NCBI RefSeq assembly: GCF_025995175.1
Contig: NZ_BAPV01000002.1
Span: forward strand, 62,001 to 126,000
From: Asaia krungthepensis NRIC 0535
GTDB taxonomy: Bacteria > Pseudomonadota > Alphaproteobacteria > Acetobacterales > Acetobacteraceae
Direction: 5' to 3'
Length of the DNA: 64,000 nucleotides
Shown: piece after piece, positions 8,528 through 17,476 of the stretch
How the letters are laid out: every line of letters begins with the position of its first letter
How positions within the stretch are numbered: the stretch's first letter is position 1
The notes under the pieces: generated by a model
The model's database searches: none
What the model was told of the DNA's origin: nothing
What the model saw: the letters and a program-made list of their open reading frames with translations, nothing else
Translations under genes and position numbers: made by a program

Positions 8528-9169
8528 ATGAGCCAGACATCTCTCCCCCCTGCCATCGACCCGGATTATCTGGCTCTCCTCGACTCCGACCGTATATCGG
8601 GCCGTACCCGACAGATCATGGAAGAGCGGGCCCAGACCAGCGATGCTGATTACAAGCCGCGTCATCTCTCCCCTGAGGCTCACAATGTGCTTGTCGCGCT
8701 CACATCCAGAGTCCTGCCCCAGGGTGCAGTTCTGAGCGATGCCAGCATCAACCTCGCTGCCCGTATCGATGCAAGACTGGGAACGGCAGGAGATGGCTGG
8801 CGATTTGCCTCCTTGCCTCCCGACCGGGAAGCTTACGAGCTCGCCCTGACCGGGCTGGATACACAGGCGCGCCAAAACACAGGAAAGGGCTTCGATGCTC
8901 TGGCACCCGGGGATCAGGACAGCATGATCCACACCATGGCGGAGGGCGGTCTCGCCACCGAAAAGCTTGACGCCACCCAGATGCGCGCCTGGTTTGCCGA
9001 CCTGAGGGCAGATTGTGTGCAGATCTTCATCAGCCATCCTGCCGTTCAGGCCCAGCTTGGCATCGATGCCATTTTCAACGGTGGCGACGGGTTCTTCCAG
9101 GGTTTTTCCGCCATGGGTGAGGGCGTCGAGGAAAGCTGGGAACCTGCTGCAAAAGGGATCAGACCATGA
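8528..9169 (+). CDS. Gluconate 2-dehydrogenase subunit 3-like protein
   Basis: The 213-residue product resembles the small (gamma, subunit 3) partner of membrane-bound FAD dehydrogenases such as gluconate, 2-ketogluconate and fructose dehydrogenases, a family in which this subunit stabilises and usually exports the flavoprotein through a Tat signal. Here no twin-arginine or other signal peptide is visible at the N-terminus, which is odd. The start at 8528 is preferred over 8468 because GGGAACG lies just upstream and the extra residues are not conserved-looking. It overlaps the flavoprotein gene by four bases (ATGA), so the two chains are probably made in equal amounts. No cytochrome c gene follows. 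Confidence 0.75.
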   Translation: MSQTSLPPAIDPDYLALLDSDRISGRTRQIMEERAQTSDADYKPRHLSPEAHNVLVALTSRVLPQGAVLSDASINLAARIDARLGTAGDGWRFASLPPDREAYELALTGLDTQARQNTGKGFDALAPGDQDSMIHTMAEGGLATEKLDATQMRAWFADLRADCVQIFISHPAVQAQLGIDAIFNGGDGFFQGFSAMGEGVEESWEPAAKGIRP

Positions 9170-10686
9170 AAACGCGTCGTTTCGCCGATAACGAGATCGT
9201 CGATGTCGTCGTGGTCGGCACGGGTGCCGGCGGCGCCCCCCTTCTGGCAGAACTTGCACGGTCCGGCATGAAAGTCGTGGCTCTTGAAGCCGGGCCACGC
9301 TTTGACCCGAAACAGCATACACCGGACGAGGCCACGGCTTCCGAAATCTACTGGCTGGAAGAACGCCTCTCCGGCGGCGCGAACCCCATGGCCTTTGGCG
9401 GCAATAATAGCGGCACCGGTGTGGGCGGTTCCATGCTTCATTTTGGAGCTTTCATGCCGCGTATCGACGCACGGGACATGAAGCTCCACACCGAGACAGG
9501 AAAGGGCGTGGACTGGCCGTTCGATTTCGGGACATTATTGCCCTATATCGAGCGCGTCGAACGCGAAATCGGTGTGTCAGGACCGGCATCCTATCCCTGG
9601 GATACTGAGCGCCGCTACGCCTATCCGCCGCCAGAGCGTAATGGCGCAGCCCAGGCCATGGCCCGCGGCTGCGATGCACTCGGCATTCGCAACGCCGATG
9701 GCCCCACAGCGCTGATCACGCGTGATTGGGGTGATCGCAAGGCCTGCACAGGCTGCGGCGCCTGTCATCAGGGATGCCGTAACGGGGCAAAGTCAGGGAC
9801 CGACGTCACCTATCTCCCCCTTGCCGTTTCGGCGGGCGCAGAAATCCGGCCCAATTGCTTTGTCCACGGGATCGAACGAGACAGCGCCGGCCTCGTCACA
9901 GGTGTGGTCTACCGTGAAAACGGACAGGATCGTCTGCAGCGCTGCGCCCATCTCGTGCTGGCGGCAGGCGCGGTCGAGACCGCGAGGCTCCTTCTGCACA
10001 CCGGTCTCGCCAATCGCAGCGGGCAGGTCGGGCGCAATTACATGGCTCACATCTCCACGCAGGTCTGGGGGACCTTCGACGAGATCATCCGCCCGAACAA
10101 GGGCTATCCATCACTCACCATCACCGAAGACATGATGCGCCCGGCAAACGCCGATTTTGCTGGAGGTTATCTGATTCAGTCCCTGGGAATGATGCCACTG
10201 ACCTGGGCGACCGGCGTCGCGCGCGGGCGCGGCCTGTGGGGTGATTCTCTTACAAAATACCTGCGCGGCTACAACTATATGGCGGGTCTCGGCGCCCATG
10301 GCGACTGTCTGCCCAATGACGACAATCTCGTCATCCTGTCCGATGAGAAAGGGCGGGCTGGCGTACCCAAGCCCAAAATAACCTTCAGCTACGGCCCGAA
10401 CGAGCAGGCCATGCACGAGCATATGGCCCGGACCATGACCGCCATCTGGGAAGCTGCGGGGGCCAAGGATATCTGGGCGATGGACCGCGCCGCACACATG
10501 ATCGGCACCTGCCGTATGGGCAGCGATCCCGATCATTCCGTGGTCGATCCCCATGGGCGAAGCCACGATATTGCGAATCTGTGGATCAGCGATCACTCGA
10601 TCTTTCCGAGTGCCACAGCCGCCAACCCGGCCCTTGCCATCATGGCGCTCAGCCTGCGCACCGCTGAGGCCATCAGAGGCCGCTGA
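9166..10686 (+). CDS. GMC-family FAD dehydrogenase with a ferredoxin-like cysteine cluster
   Basis: A 506-residue flavoprotein: the FAD-binding GTGAGGA motif is at about residues 18-24, a second conserved glycine-rich stretch (GTGVGGSMLHFG) follows near 84, and the C-terminal domain has the HMIGTCRMG segment and the catalytic His/Asn pair region (SDHSIFPSATAANP). Cys194, Cys197, Cys200 and Cys204 are spaced C-x2-C-x2-C-x3-C, as in ferredoxins; FAD glucose dehydrogenases of related type carry a 3Fe-4S cluster. The enzyme should oxidise a sugar, sugar acid or alcohol. It is coupled to the subunit 3-like gene, but no cytochrome c subunit is present, so the electron acceptor is unclear. Substrate cannot be assigned. 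Confidence 0.85.
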   Translation: MKTRRFADNEIVDVVVVGTGAGGAPLLAELARSGMKVVALEAGPRFDPKQHTPDEATASEIYWLEERLSGGANPMAFGGNNSGTGVGGSMLHFGAFMPRIDARDMKLHTETGKGVDWPFDFGTLLPYIERVEREIGVSGPASYPWDTERRYAYPPPERNGAAQAMARGCDALGIRNADGPTALITRDWGDRKACTGCGACHQGCRNGAKSGTDVTYLPLAVSAGAEIRPNCFVHGIERDSAGLVTGVVYRENGQDRLQRCAHLVLAAGAVETARLLLHTGLANRSGQVGRNYMAHISTQVWGTFDEIIRPNKGYPSLTITEDMMRPANADFAGGYLIQSLGMMPLTWATGVARGRGLWGDSLTKYLRGYNYMAGLGAHGDCLPNDDNLVILSDEKGRAGVPKPKITFSYGPNEQAMHEHMARTMTAIWEAAGAKDIWAMDRAAHMIGTCRMGSDPDHSVVDPHGRSHDIANLWISDHSIFPSATAANPALAIMALSLRTAEAIRGR

Positions 10687-11183
10687 GCGGAGCCATAGTC
10701 CGTGTTGGGGGGAGATTTATTGGTAAGGGCGCGCTTTCAGCAGCCTCGGTCCATAGAGCTCTTCAAGGAGCGTGGATTGGGGCAACGCCCTACATTCCAG
10801 ACGAAGCCTTGCCCCTCTCCCCCCTCTCACGGGGAATGAAAGCCTCAAGGGCGATAGACCTTGGGGCGGATCATTAAGCGCCAACCCCGCCGATCATGAC
10901 TTGGGTTTGACGGGGATTATACGGGGAAACAGGCTTCATCTTTGGAAGAGGACGAACTCCCCATCCGGACTTTCCGGGCCGGATGGTTATCCGAGGGACT
11001 GAATGTAAGGCCGCTCTTCCATGATGGATTTTACCTTTCGGAAATCCCTCATCAGATTCCGCCTGACATATCTGAGCGGAACGGCGTCCCTTATCCCGCC
11101 TGCGACCAACCGGTTTCCAGAAAACGACCGTCCTTTGGCGGGGCATGGGGCAGAGCCCCAGTCCCTCGCCCACCCGACCAATC
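10687..11183. other. Intergenic region with decayed repeat sequence
   Basis: No supported gene. At 11111-11161 it holds an inverted partial copy of the head of the dispersed repeat seen at 8028. Short GGGGCAACGCCC-type sequence at about 10778-10790 suggests a second, more degraded piece. It separates the convergent GMC dehydrogenase and murA genes. Confidence 0.55.
11111..11161 (-). repeat. Dispersed repeat, partial inverted copy
   Basis: On the minus strand this reads as the head of copy 1: GGGGC-x-x-x-GCCCC, then CCCC-x-CCAAAGGACGGTCGT and the following TGGAAACC. The match to 8030-8079 covers about 50 bases with a few changes; the tail module was not found nearby. Confidence 0.65.
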
Positions 11184-12446
11184 CTACTCGCGTATACGCT
11201 CGATATCGGCGCCAACGGCAGAAAGCTTGCGATCGACAGCCTCGTAACCACGGTCGAGGTGATAGATGCGGCTCAGTGACGTCTCACCCTGCGCGCCGAG
11301 TCCGGCAAGAATCAGCGAGAACGAGGCGCGCAGATCGGTTGCCATGACGGGAGCGCCGGAAAGGTGATCCACGCCGCGAATAATGGCCGACGAGCCGTGA
11401 ACATTGATTCGCGCGCCCATGCGGTTGAGTTCCGGCACATGCATGAATCGGTTCTCGAAAATCGTCTCTGTCACCATCGACGCGCCTTCGGCCACGGCGA
11501 GCATGGCCATGAACTGGGCCTGCATGTCTGTGGGGAAGCCGGGGTAAGGCTCGGTCATGATGTCCACGCCTTTGAGTGCGCCCGTACGACGCACGCGGAT
11601 AGCGTTTTCCTCCTCCAGCACCTCGACACCGGCTTCCTCGAGCGTACGCACAACGGCGCCCAGATCGCGCACGCGGCCCCCGATCAGACGCAGATCGCCT
11701 CCCGTGATACCGGCAGCGCAGGCATAGGTGCCGCATTCGATGCGATCGGCCATGATGGCATGCTGGGCGCCGGTCAGCGCCTCGACACCATCAATGACCA
11801 GAGTCCCTGTCCCTGCCCCGGCGATGCGTGCGCCCATACGATTCAGGCACTCGACCAGATCGCTGATCTCGGGCTCACGCGCCGCATTGACGATCTCGGT
11901 ACGTCCCTTGGCCAGGGTGGCCGCCATGAGCAGGTTCTCGGTCGCGCCAACCGAGGCAAAAGGCAGGACGATACGATCGCCCACCAGACCGCCCGGCGCG
12001 CTGGCATTGATATAGCCATTCTCGAGACGGATGGTCGCCCCAAGCGTCTCGAGCCCCTTCAGATGCAGATCGACAGGGCGCGTTCCGATGGCACAGCCAC
12101 CAGGCAGCGAAACACGCGCTTCATGAGCGCGCGCCAGAAGCGGACCAAGCACGAGAATCGAGGCGCGCATCTTGGAAACGATATCATAAGGCGCTTCGAC
12201 CGAGGTGATCGGGCCACCGATCGACAGGGTCCGCCCTTCTGCATCGACCGGCTCAACCGCAATGCCATGCTGACGCAGCAGGGTCTGCATGGTCTCGATA
12301 TCGGCAATCTTGGGGACATTCGACAGGATGAGACGCTCGGATGTCAGAAGCCCCGCGACCATGAGCTTGAGACCGGCATTCTTGGCGCCGCCGATCACGA
12401 TCTCGCCTTCAAGACGCCTGCCGCCACGTATGATGAAACGGTCCAT
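11184..12446 (-). CDS. murA: UDP-N-acetylglucosamine 1-carboxyvinyltransferase
   Basis: The 420-residue enzyme transfers enolpyruvate from phosphoenolpyruvate to UDP-GlcNAc, the first committed step of peptidoglycan synthesis in the cytoplasm. The start has the conserved GGAKNAGLK motif (Lys and Asn in substrate binding), and the active-site loop carries Cys118 in [11 protein letters not shown], the residue modified by fosfomycin in sensitive enzymes. Length matches the family. AGGAG lies about nine bases before the ATG. It is transcribed leftwards, downstream of the FNR-type regulator gene, 120 bases away. Confidence 0.96.
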   Translation of the reverse strand: MDRFIIRGGRRLEGEIVIGGAKNAGLKLMVAGLLTSERLILSNVPKIADIETMQTLLRQHGIAVEPVDAEGRTLSIGGPITSVEAPYDIVSKMRASILVLGPLLARAHEARVSLPGGCAIGTRPVDLHLKGLETLGATIRLENGYINASAPGGLVGDRIVLPFASVGATENLLMAATLAKGRTEIVNAAREPEISDLVECLNRMGARIAGAGTGTLVIDGVEALTGAQHAIMADRIECGTYACAAGITGGDLRLIGGRVRDLGAVVRTLEEAGVEVLEEENAIRVRRTGALKGVDIMTEPYPGFPTDMQAQFMAMLAVAEGASMVTETIFENRFMHVPELNRMGARINVHGSSAIIRGVDHLSGAPVMATDLRASFSLILAGLGAQGETSLSRIYHLDRGYEAVDRKLSAVGADIERIRE

Positions 12447-12566
12447 GATCTCTAGCTCCTGAAGGGTGAGGCTCTCGCGGGAAAGTGTCCTCTCTCCCCC
12501 GTCATCATGGCTTCGTCAAGGCATCAATTGGGCATGATCGGGCAGCGTCTCACACCCGCTGCGCCC

Positions 12567-13295
12567 TCATCCGCCGCGAGCCAGAGTTTCCAGTGCTGGC
12601 AGGTTCAAAAGCGTGATCTGCGTCACCTGGGTGATGGCTATCAGTTTCTCGCGCTGCAGGGCATTGAGCGTACGGCTGACTGTCTCGATCGTGAGACCGA
12701 GATAATCGGCGATCCCGGTGCGGCTCATGGGCAGATTGATGACGATTTCCCTCGTGGGAGAGCGATGATGTTGCTCAAGCAGGAAACTCGCCAGACGTTC
12801 GCGCGCCGTCTTGCGCCCCAAAAGAAGCATGCGCTTCTGGGCCTGCACGAGTTCACGCGACGCTTCCTCCATCAATCGGTGCTCGATATCGGGGAACTCA
12901 CGCTTGAGGATATTCAGACCGGTGCGGGAAAAGCGGCATAAGGCAAGCGGTCCGAGTGCCTCGGCGCTGAAGCCGTAAGTAGCGCCGCTCGCCAGTCCCA
13001 GAAAGTCGCCACTCTGGGCAAAGCCCGTGATCTGACGTCGCCCGTCGGGCATCAGGGCGAAGATCTTGACGTGGCCTGAAGTAACGATGAAGAAATCATT
13101 GGCGGGCTCGCCTTCCTGGATGAACGTCTTGCCCGCCATCACGGCCAGACGATGAGAGTATTGCGCCAGTCGCGACATGTCATCCGGATCGATCACGGAA
13201 CAAATGCTCCGTGGTCGCGCCTCGCAGTGAAGGCATTGTCCGCAATTGCCGCAAGATCCGAGCATGCTGATACTATCCCTGGTCTGAGCATCCAT
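12567..13295 (-). CDS. FNR/Crp-family transcription regulator
   Basis: A 242-residue regulator with an N-terminal cysteine cluster (Cys15, Cys18, Cys21, Cys24, Cys32), a cyclic-nucleotide-binding-type beta-barrel with a central Cys120, a long dimer helix, and a C-terminal helix-turn-helix (TGIADYLGLTIETVSRTL). The cysteines fit an oxygen-sensing Fe-S cluster as in FNR, where three N-terminal cysteines and one central cysteine hold 4Fe-4S. Strictly aerobic acetic acid bacteria do carry FNR-type regulators, for example GoxR of Gluconobacter oxydans. It is divergent from ompW, and an FNR-like site lies between them. An internal ATG at residue 11 is an alternative start. Confidence 0.85.
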   Translation of the reverse strand: MDAQTRDSISMLGSCGNCGQCLHCEARPRSICSVIDPDDMSRLAQYSHRLAVMAGKTFIQEGEPANDFFIVTSGHVKIFALMPDGRRQITGFAQSGDFLGLASGATYGFSAEALGPLALCRFSRTGLNILKREFPDIEHRLMEEASRELVQAQKRMLLLGRKTARERLASFLLEQHHRSPTREIVINLPMSRTGIADYLGLTIETVSRTLNALQREKLIAITQVTQITLLNLPALETLARGG

Positions 13296-13397
13296 GACGA
13301 ACTCGGTCCTCTTTTTTTATTCTTATTCTTGGTTCGTTAACATTAAGTCATATACTGTGGCCAAATCCCCACGGTCGAACACTTCAGTGTCACCGCT

Positions 13398-13426
13398 TTG
13401 ACATGGATCAAGGCGGTGCATCATAA
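13398..13426 (+). promoter_or_regulatory. ompW promoter with overlapping FNR-like site
   Basis: TTGAC-ATGG-ATCAA (13398-13411) differs from the FNR consensus (TTGAT-N4-ATCAA) by one base. The same bases form a perfect -35 hexamer TTGACA (13398-13403), followed after 17-18 bases by a weak -10 (CATAAC or TCATAA, 13421-13427). The overlap means the FNR match could be partly coincidental, or that FNR represses from this site. Confidence 0.5.
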
Positions 13427-13469
13427 CGCATGGTGAGAGAACGTCACTGTTTAATAACGGATGACGTCG

Positions 13470-14276
13470 ATGAAGACTTCTTTCAAAATCTCAAGCGCGC
13501 TGCTGACCGGCTTTGTCGCCGCCGCCGTTGCGGCTCCTGCCGCTCAGGCGCAGAACGCTCCGGTCGTGAATGCGCCCGTTTCCACCAACATGGTTCTGGC
13601 CCCTCAGGCCCAGGCCATGGCGGCACCCCGCGCTCCCGCAAGCGATGATTGCGGCCTGTTCAAGACCTGCTCGAGCACCAAGATCGGTCTTGGCAAGGGC
13701 GATTTCATCGTGCGTCTGTCGGCTCTCGGCGTCATTCCGGAAGATCGTGACAGCAAGCTCTGGCTGAATGGCTCGGCTATTCCGGGTCACGTGAAGACCA
13801 CCAACCAGGTCATGCCGGAACTGACGTTCGAGTATTTCTTCACCGATAATATCTCGATCGACCTGATTGCAGCCAGCACCCGCCATGAAGTGGCTGCCAA
13901 GGGTACGCCGCTTGGCAATATCGATGTCGGTAGCGCCTGGGCTCTGCCCCCCACCATCACGCTGGCCTGGCATTTCCGCCCGCATAAGCGCTTCAACCCC
14001 TATGTGGGCGTGGGTGCAACGCTGGCATGGTTCCATAACGTGTCCCCCGCCGGTGGCCTTGTGCAGAAGCTCAATGTCGGCGTGACGGGCGGCCCGTCGG
14101 TCAATGTCGGCTTCGATTATCAGCTGGTCGGCAACTGGTTCTTCAACATGGATGCCAAGCAGATGTTCCTGCGCATGCATGCATGGGCGAATGACCGTGG
14201 GTCGGGCGCCTTCATCAAGGCCCATGACTCGCTCGACCCGACCGTGGTCGGTGCCGGTATCGAATACCGCTTCTGA
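13470..14276 (+). CDS. ompW: OmpW-family outer membrane protein
   Basis: The 268-residue product has a typical signal peptide (Met-Lys-Thr-Ser start, hydrophobic core, likely cut after Ala-Gln-Ala at residue 27), a linker with a Cys pair, and then the eight-stranded OmpW beta-barrel, ending in an aromatic C-terminal residue (EYRF) that marks outer membrane barrels. OmpW proteins form a hydrophobic channel for small molecules and respond to stress and oxygen. The ATG at 13470 is preferred to the in-frame ATG at 13461 because it gives the normal signal-peptide start. It is divergent from the FNR-type gene and closed by a strong terminator. Confidence 0.9.
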   Translation: MKTSFKISSALLTGFVAAAVAAPAAQAQNAPVVNAPVSTNMVLAPQAQAMAAPRAPASDDCGLFKTCSSTKIGLGKGDFIVRLSALGVIPEDRDSKLWLNGSAIPGHVKTTNQVMPELTFEYFFTDNISIDLIAASTRHEVAAKGTPLGNIDVGSAWALPPTITLAWHFRPHKRFNPYVGVGATLAWFHNVSPAGGLVQKLNVGVTGGPSVNVGFDYQLVGNWFFNMDAKQMFLRMHAWANDRGSGAFIKAHDSLDPTVVGAGIEYRF

Positions 14277-14305
14277 TTTCCCCTCCCCGGGACAATCAGT
14301 AAACG

Positions 14306-14336
14306 AGGCCGCCCGGTATCCGGGCGGCCTTTTTTA
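14306..14336 (+). terminator. Rho-independent terminator after ompW
   Basis: A perfect 11-bp stem (14306-14316 with 14320-14330), a three-base loop TAT and a run of six T, starting 30 bases after the ompW stop. Confidence 0.95.
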
Positions 14337-14453
14337 TTACCGGCCACAGGATATGACCTGCTCTCGACGTCTCTTCGGGAAGTTACGCTCCCGGAGGCAT
14401 CTCCAGCCCGCTTGCCCGGCTCGAGCTTCATGATCGAGCCATGGCCGGGGTGC

Positions 14454-14663
14454 TTACAGAAGCCTCAGCAGCCCCACCCGACCGAAGCTCATAACGCCCA
14501 GCGTCGGCAAGGAAAGCATCACCGCTCCGATGACGCGCGGCCAAGCCTTTGCAACGGACGCGATTTCAACGCCAAGACCCAATGCCGCCATGGACATGAT
14601 CGCGCGGACGGCTGAACCCGGTGCAAGGGAAGCCCGCGCTACGTGACCGCTTTTTCCAAGACG
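14454..14663 (-). pseudogene. C-terminal remnant of a YeiH-type (UPF0324) membrane protein
   Basis: Reading leftwards from 14663, about 69 codons up to a TAA at 14454-14456 encode a hydrophobic sequence with MAALGLGVEIASVAKAWPRV in the middle and a Gly-Val-Met-Ser-Phe...Leu-Leu end, matching the pattern of the last two helices of YeiH-family putative sulfate/anion exporters. It is cut by an in-frame TGA at 14664-14666 and has no start or N-terminal half nearby, so it is a decayed gene end. A further open stretch of about 55 codons on the same strand (about 14639-14809, another frame) may be debris of a neighbouring gene; I do not recognise it. Confidence 0.55.
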
Positions 14664-14804
14664 TCACGCTTGTGGGCATCGGAAAAAAAGAGCGGCGCCA
14701 CTACCCTGCGAGAAGCAAGAGGCAACAGTATCGGCTTCACCGCTCTCAAGTAACGAACACAGATCGCCTCCACGCGATATCGCCCCAGATGCTTCGTGTG
14801 AGCT

Positions 14805-14819
14805 TTGATATTTCATCAA
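14805..14819. promoter_or_regulatory. Palindrome upstream of TonB receptor gene
   Basis: TTGAT-ATTTC-ATCAA has perfect five-base arms but a five-base spacer, one more than an FNR site. It is 96 bases before the receptor start and may be an operator of unknown identity. Confidence 0.3.
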
Positions 14820-14915
14820 TCCTTCACAACTCGATCATGGAAGATTCACACACCGTAACGAACTCTCCGAATAGGGTGCGCCGCGTTCCAGCCCGCCTTA
14901 AAGGAAAATTCACTG

Positions 14916-17333
14916 ATGAAGCTTCGCAAGCAGCGCCGCGCTCTCACGCTGTCTCTCTTCTGCTCCCCCCTTGCCCTGATGAGCGCCACCGTCCAGGCCG
15001 CAGAAGCGAAGCTTCCCGTCCATCAGAATACAGCGCCCGCCTCACAAGTTCAGGCGCACGGCCCATCACGCAAGGCGAAGGCTCTGGTCTCCAACGCCCC
15101 GGCCGAAGAAGTCATCGCCACTGCGCGCCGTACTCGCTCTGAGCAGAGCGTGGGCCATACTCAGCTCCAGCGCATCCTGCCCGGGGTCAGCCCCCTCAAG
15201 GCGCTGCAGATTTTGCCGGGCGTCGTGTTCAACAATGCCGATCCCTGGGGCAATAACGAGCAGAATTCCTCGCTCTTTATCCATGGCTTCAACCAGAACC
15301 AGCTGGGCTATACGCTCGATGGCATTCCGCTGGGCGATCAGGCCTATGGCAATTACAACGGTCTCTCGCCCCAGCGCGCCGTGATCAGTGAAAACGTGGG
15401 CAATGCCACGGTCGCAACCGGCTCCGGCGCCCTTGGCACGGCCTCGACCTCCAATCTCGGCGGCACGCTGCTGTTCTCCTCGCTCGATCCCAAGCAGAAA
15501 ATGGGCGGTCAGCTCGACCAGACCTTCGGCAGTTTCTCGACCTTCCGTACCTTTGCCCGCTTCGATACCGGCAATTTCGGCAACGGCAATTCGGCCTATA
15601 TCTCATGGGCCCGTCAGGATGCCCGTGCCTGGGATTTCGCCGGTCATCAGGGCGGCAATCAGGTCAATGCGAAATTCGTGCACAAGGGCAGCAAGGACAA
15701 AATCACCTATTTCTTCGACTGGTCCGACAAGGTCGAACCCAATGAAGACGGCATCGTGCTGCCCAATGGCTACGGCACCTATGTGCGTCCCTTCACCTAC
15801 CCCGATTTCAACTACGCCAAATCCTATCTGAACTCTGCCGCCTACAAGAATGCCGGGCTGAATTACCGCAATTACTACTCCGCAGCGCAGCGTGAGGATT
15901 TCCTGACCTATCTGGGCTGGCAGCATGATTTCAACGCCAACCTGCATTGGGACAACAAGTTCTATTATCATCACAATCTGGGTGAGGGCGTGGTGGCCGG
16001 GCCGATCACGGCGGCAGGTCTGCCCACGCTATTCGGCGCGTATTTCCCGAACCAGAGCGCCAGCCAGCTCAGCAATGTATTCGGCGGCTCGGGTTATGCC
16101 ACACGCACGACCGAATACTGGGATAACCGCGGCGGCCTGCTCACGACGCTGCGCTACAAGCTCGGCCATCACGACCTCGAGGTCGGGGGCTGGTACGAGC
16201 GCAACAATAACACCCAGGCCCGTCGCTGGTATCCGCTGGATGCAAACAACCCGACCACGCCCTATGACCGCCAGCAGGACGCACTGATCAAGCAGTACAC
16301 GAACTATTTCTATACCAACACCTTTACCACTCATCTGCAGGATAGCTGGCGGGTGACGAAAAACTTTACCCTCTCGGCAGGCTTCAAATCCGAGCTGGTC
16401 TACACAAACGGCACCCTGCCCGTAGCTGGCAAGCCAGGATCGCTTTCACCGGCAACAGCCGTGACCGTACCGGGCGGCACGATCGCCGCGGTCAAGCCGT
16501 TCCTGCCCTCTTTCGGCGCTTTGTGGAATATCACGCCCAACGAGCAGTGGTTCGCCAATATCCAGGAAAACATGCGCTCGTATCAGGACGCTGGCTATGG
16601 CAACGCCACACCTTGGGGCGCCACCAGCCAGGCTGCGTTCGAGGATTTCAAGAAGCATGGCAAGGTCGAGACCTCATGGACCTATGAAACCGGCCTGCGT
16701 ACCCATCACCATGTGAATCTCGGACCACTCACCGATATCTCCGCACAGGCCGAATACTACCACGTGCATTTCTCGAACCGTCTGGTCGCCATCGCCACCA
16801 CGCAGTCGTTGTCTTCCATCATCGGCTCGGCCACTACGCTTGCCAATGTGGGTTCGGTCACGACAGACGGTATGGATTTCTCCTTCACCGCGCAGTTCGG
16901 ACCGCATTTCTCGCTCTATAACGGGCTGAGCTATAACAAGTCGGTCTATAACGACAATTACAACTCCGGCACCTCCACCATCCGCATCGCCGGACGCAAC
17001 GTCGCCGGTCAGCCGGACTGGACCGAAAAATTCGTTGCCACCACCAACTGGGGCAATTTCTACGGCCAGTTCATCGGTGACGTGATGGGCAAGCGCTACA
17101 CCACCTATACCAACGACCTCTGGGCCTCGCCCACCGCACAGTTCAGCATGAATGCGGGCTATACCATTCACGGCATTCCCCATATTCCGGCCTTGCGCGT
17201 TCAGGGTAATATCACCAACCTGACCAACACCAAGGGCTGGTCCACGGTCAATGTGAACCAGGTCTCCAACCAGTTCACCGCCTTCCCCATCGCGCCGCGC
17301 ATGTATTTCCTGACCCTGAGCGCCACCTGGTAA
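14916..17333 (+). CDS. TonB-dependent outer membrane receptor
   Basis: The 805-residue product has a basic signal peptide (likely cut near residue 28), a plug domain beginning with the QLQRILPGVSPLKALQILPG region (about residues 83-102), and a long beta-barrel with many Tyr/Asn/Gly-rich strands that ends in Trp (SATW), as required for outer membrane insertion. Such receptors import iron chelates, vitamins or sugars with TonB-ExbBD energy. The typical siderophore-receptor signature seen in the 24.9-27.1 kb receptor is missing, and the ligand is unknown. A good ribosome site (AAAGGAAAA) precedes the ATG. It is alone between a decayed region and glpQ; co-localisation with glpQ may be incidental. 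Confidence 0.88.
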   Translation: MKLRKQRRALTLSLFCSPLALMSATVQAAEAKLPVHQNTAPASQVQAHGPSRKAKALVSNAPAEEVIATARRTRSEQSVGHTQLQRILPGVSPLKALQILPGVVFNNADPWGNNEQNSSLFIHGFNQNQLGYTLDGIPLGDQAYGNYNGLSPQRAVISENVGNATVATGSGALGTASTSNLGGTLLFSSLDPKQKMGGQLDQTFGSFSTFRTFARFDTGNFGNGNSAYISWARQDARAWDFAGHQGGNQVNAKFVHKGSKDKITYFFDWSDKVEPNEDGIVLPNGYGTYVRPFTYPDFNYAKSYLNSAAYKNAGLNYRNYYSAAQREDFLTYLGWQHDFNANLHWDNKFYYHHNLGEGVVAGPITAAGLPTLFGAYFPNQSASQLSNVFGGSGYATRTTEYWDNRGGLLTTLRYKLGHHDLEVGGWYERNNNTQARRWYPLDANNPTTPYDRQQDALIKQYTNYFYTNTFTTHLQDSWRVTKNFTLSAGFKSELVYTNGTLPVAGKPGSLSPATAVTVPGGTIAAVKPFLPSFGALWNITPNEQWFANIQENMRSYQDAGYGNATPWGATSQAAFEDFKKHGKVETSWTYETGLRTHHHVNLGPLTDISAQAEYYHVHFSNRLVAIATTQSLSSIIGSATTLANVGSVTTDGMDFSFTAQFGPHFSLYNGLSYNKSVYNDNYNSGTSTIRIAGRNVAGQPDWTEKFVATTNWGNFYGQFIGDVMGKRYTTYTNDLWASPTAQFSMNAGYTIHGIPHIPALRVQGNITNLTNTKGWSTVNVNQVSNQFTAFPIAPRMYFLTLSATW

Positions 17334-17374
17334 TCCGGTTCGGTCCGAAGGCGGCATAAAGCCGCGACCAGAAA

Positions 17375-17418
17375 ACAGGAGCGCCATCTGCCACCCGGTC
17401 GGGCAGCATCGCTCCTGT
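17375..17418. other. Interrupted hairpin between receptor gene and glpQ
   Basis: Nine-base arms ACAGGAGCG and CGCTCCTGT (17375-17383 and 17410-17418) enclose a second small stem (CTGCC with GGCAG). There is no T-run, so it is not a standard terminator; it may stop or stabilise the receptor transcript. Confidence 0.45.
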
Positions 17419-17476
17419 CGTCACACCGCCTCTTCCCGGCCGGGTCATGACGGGGACAGGCTTCAGGAGAGCTGAT

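Noticed and set aside
14805-14819. FNR site upstream of the TonB receptor.
   Set aside because: The half-sites are perfect but the spacer is five bases, not four, so an FNR call is not justified; kept only as an unnamed palindrome.
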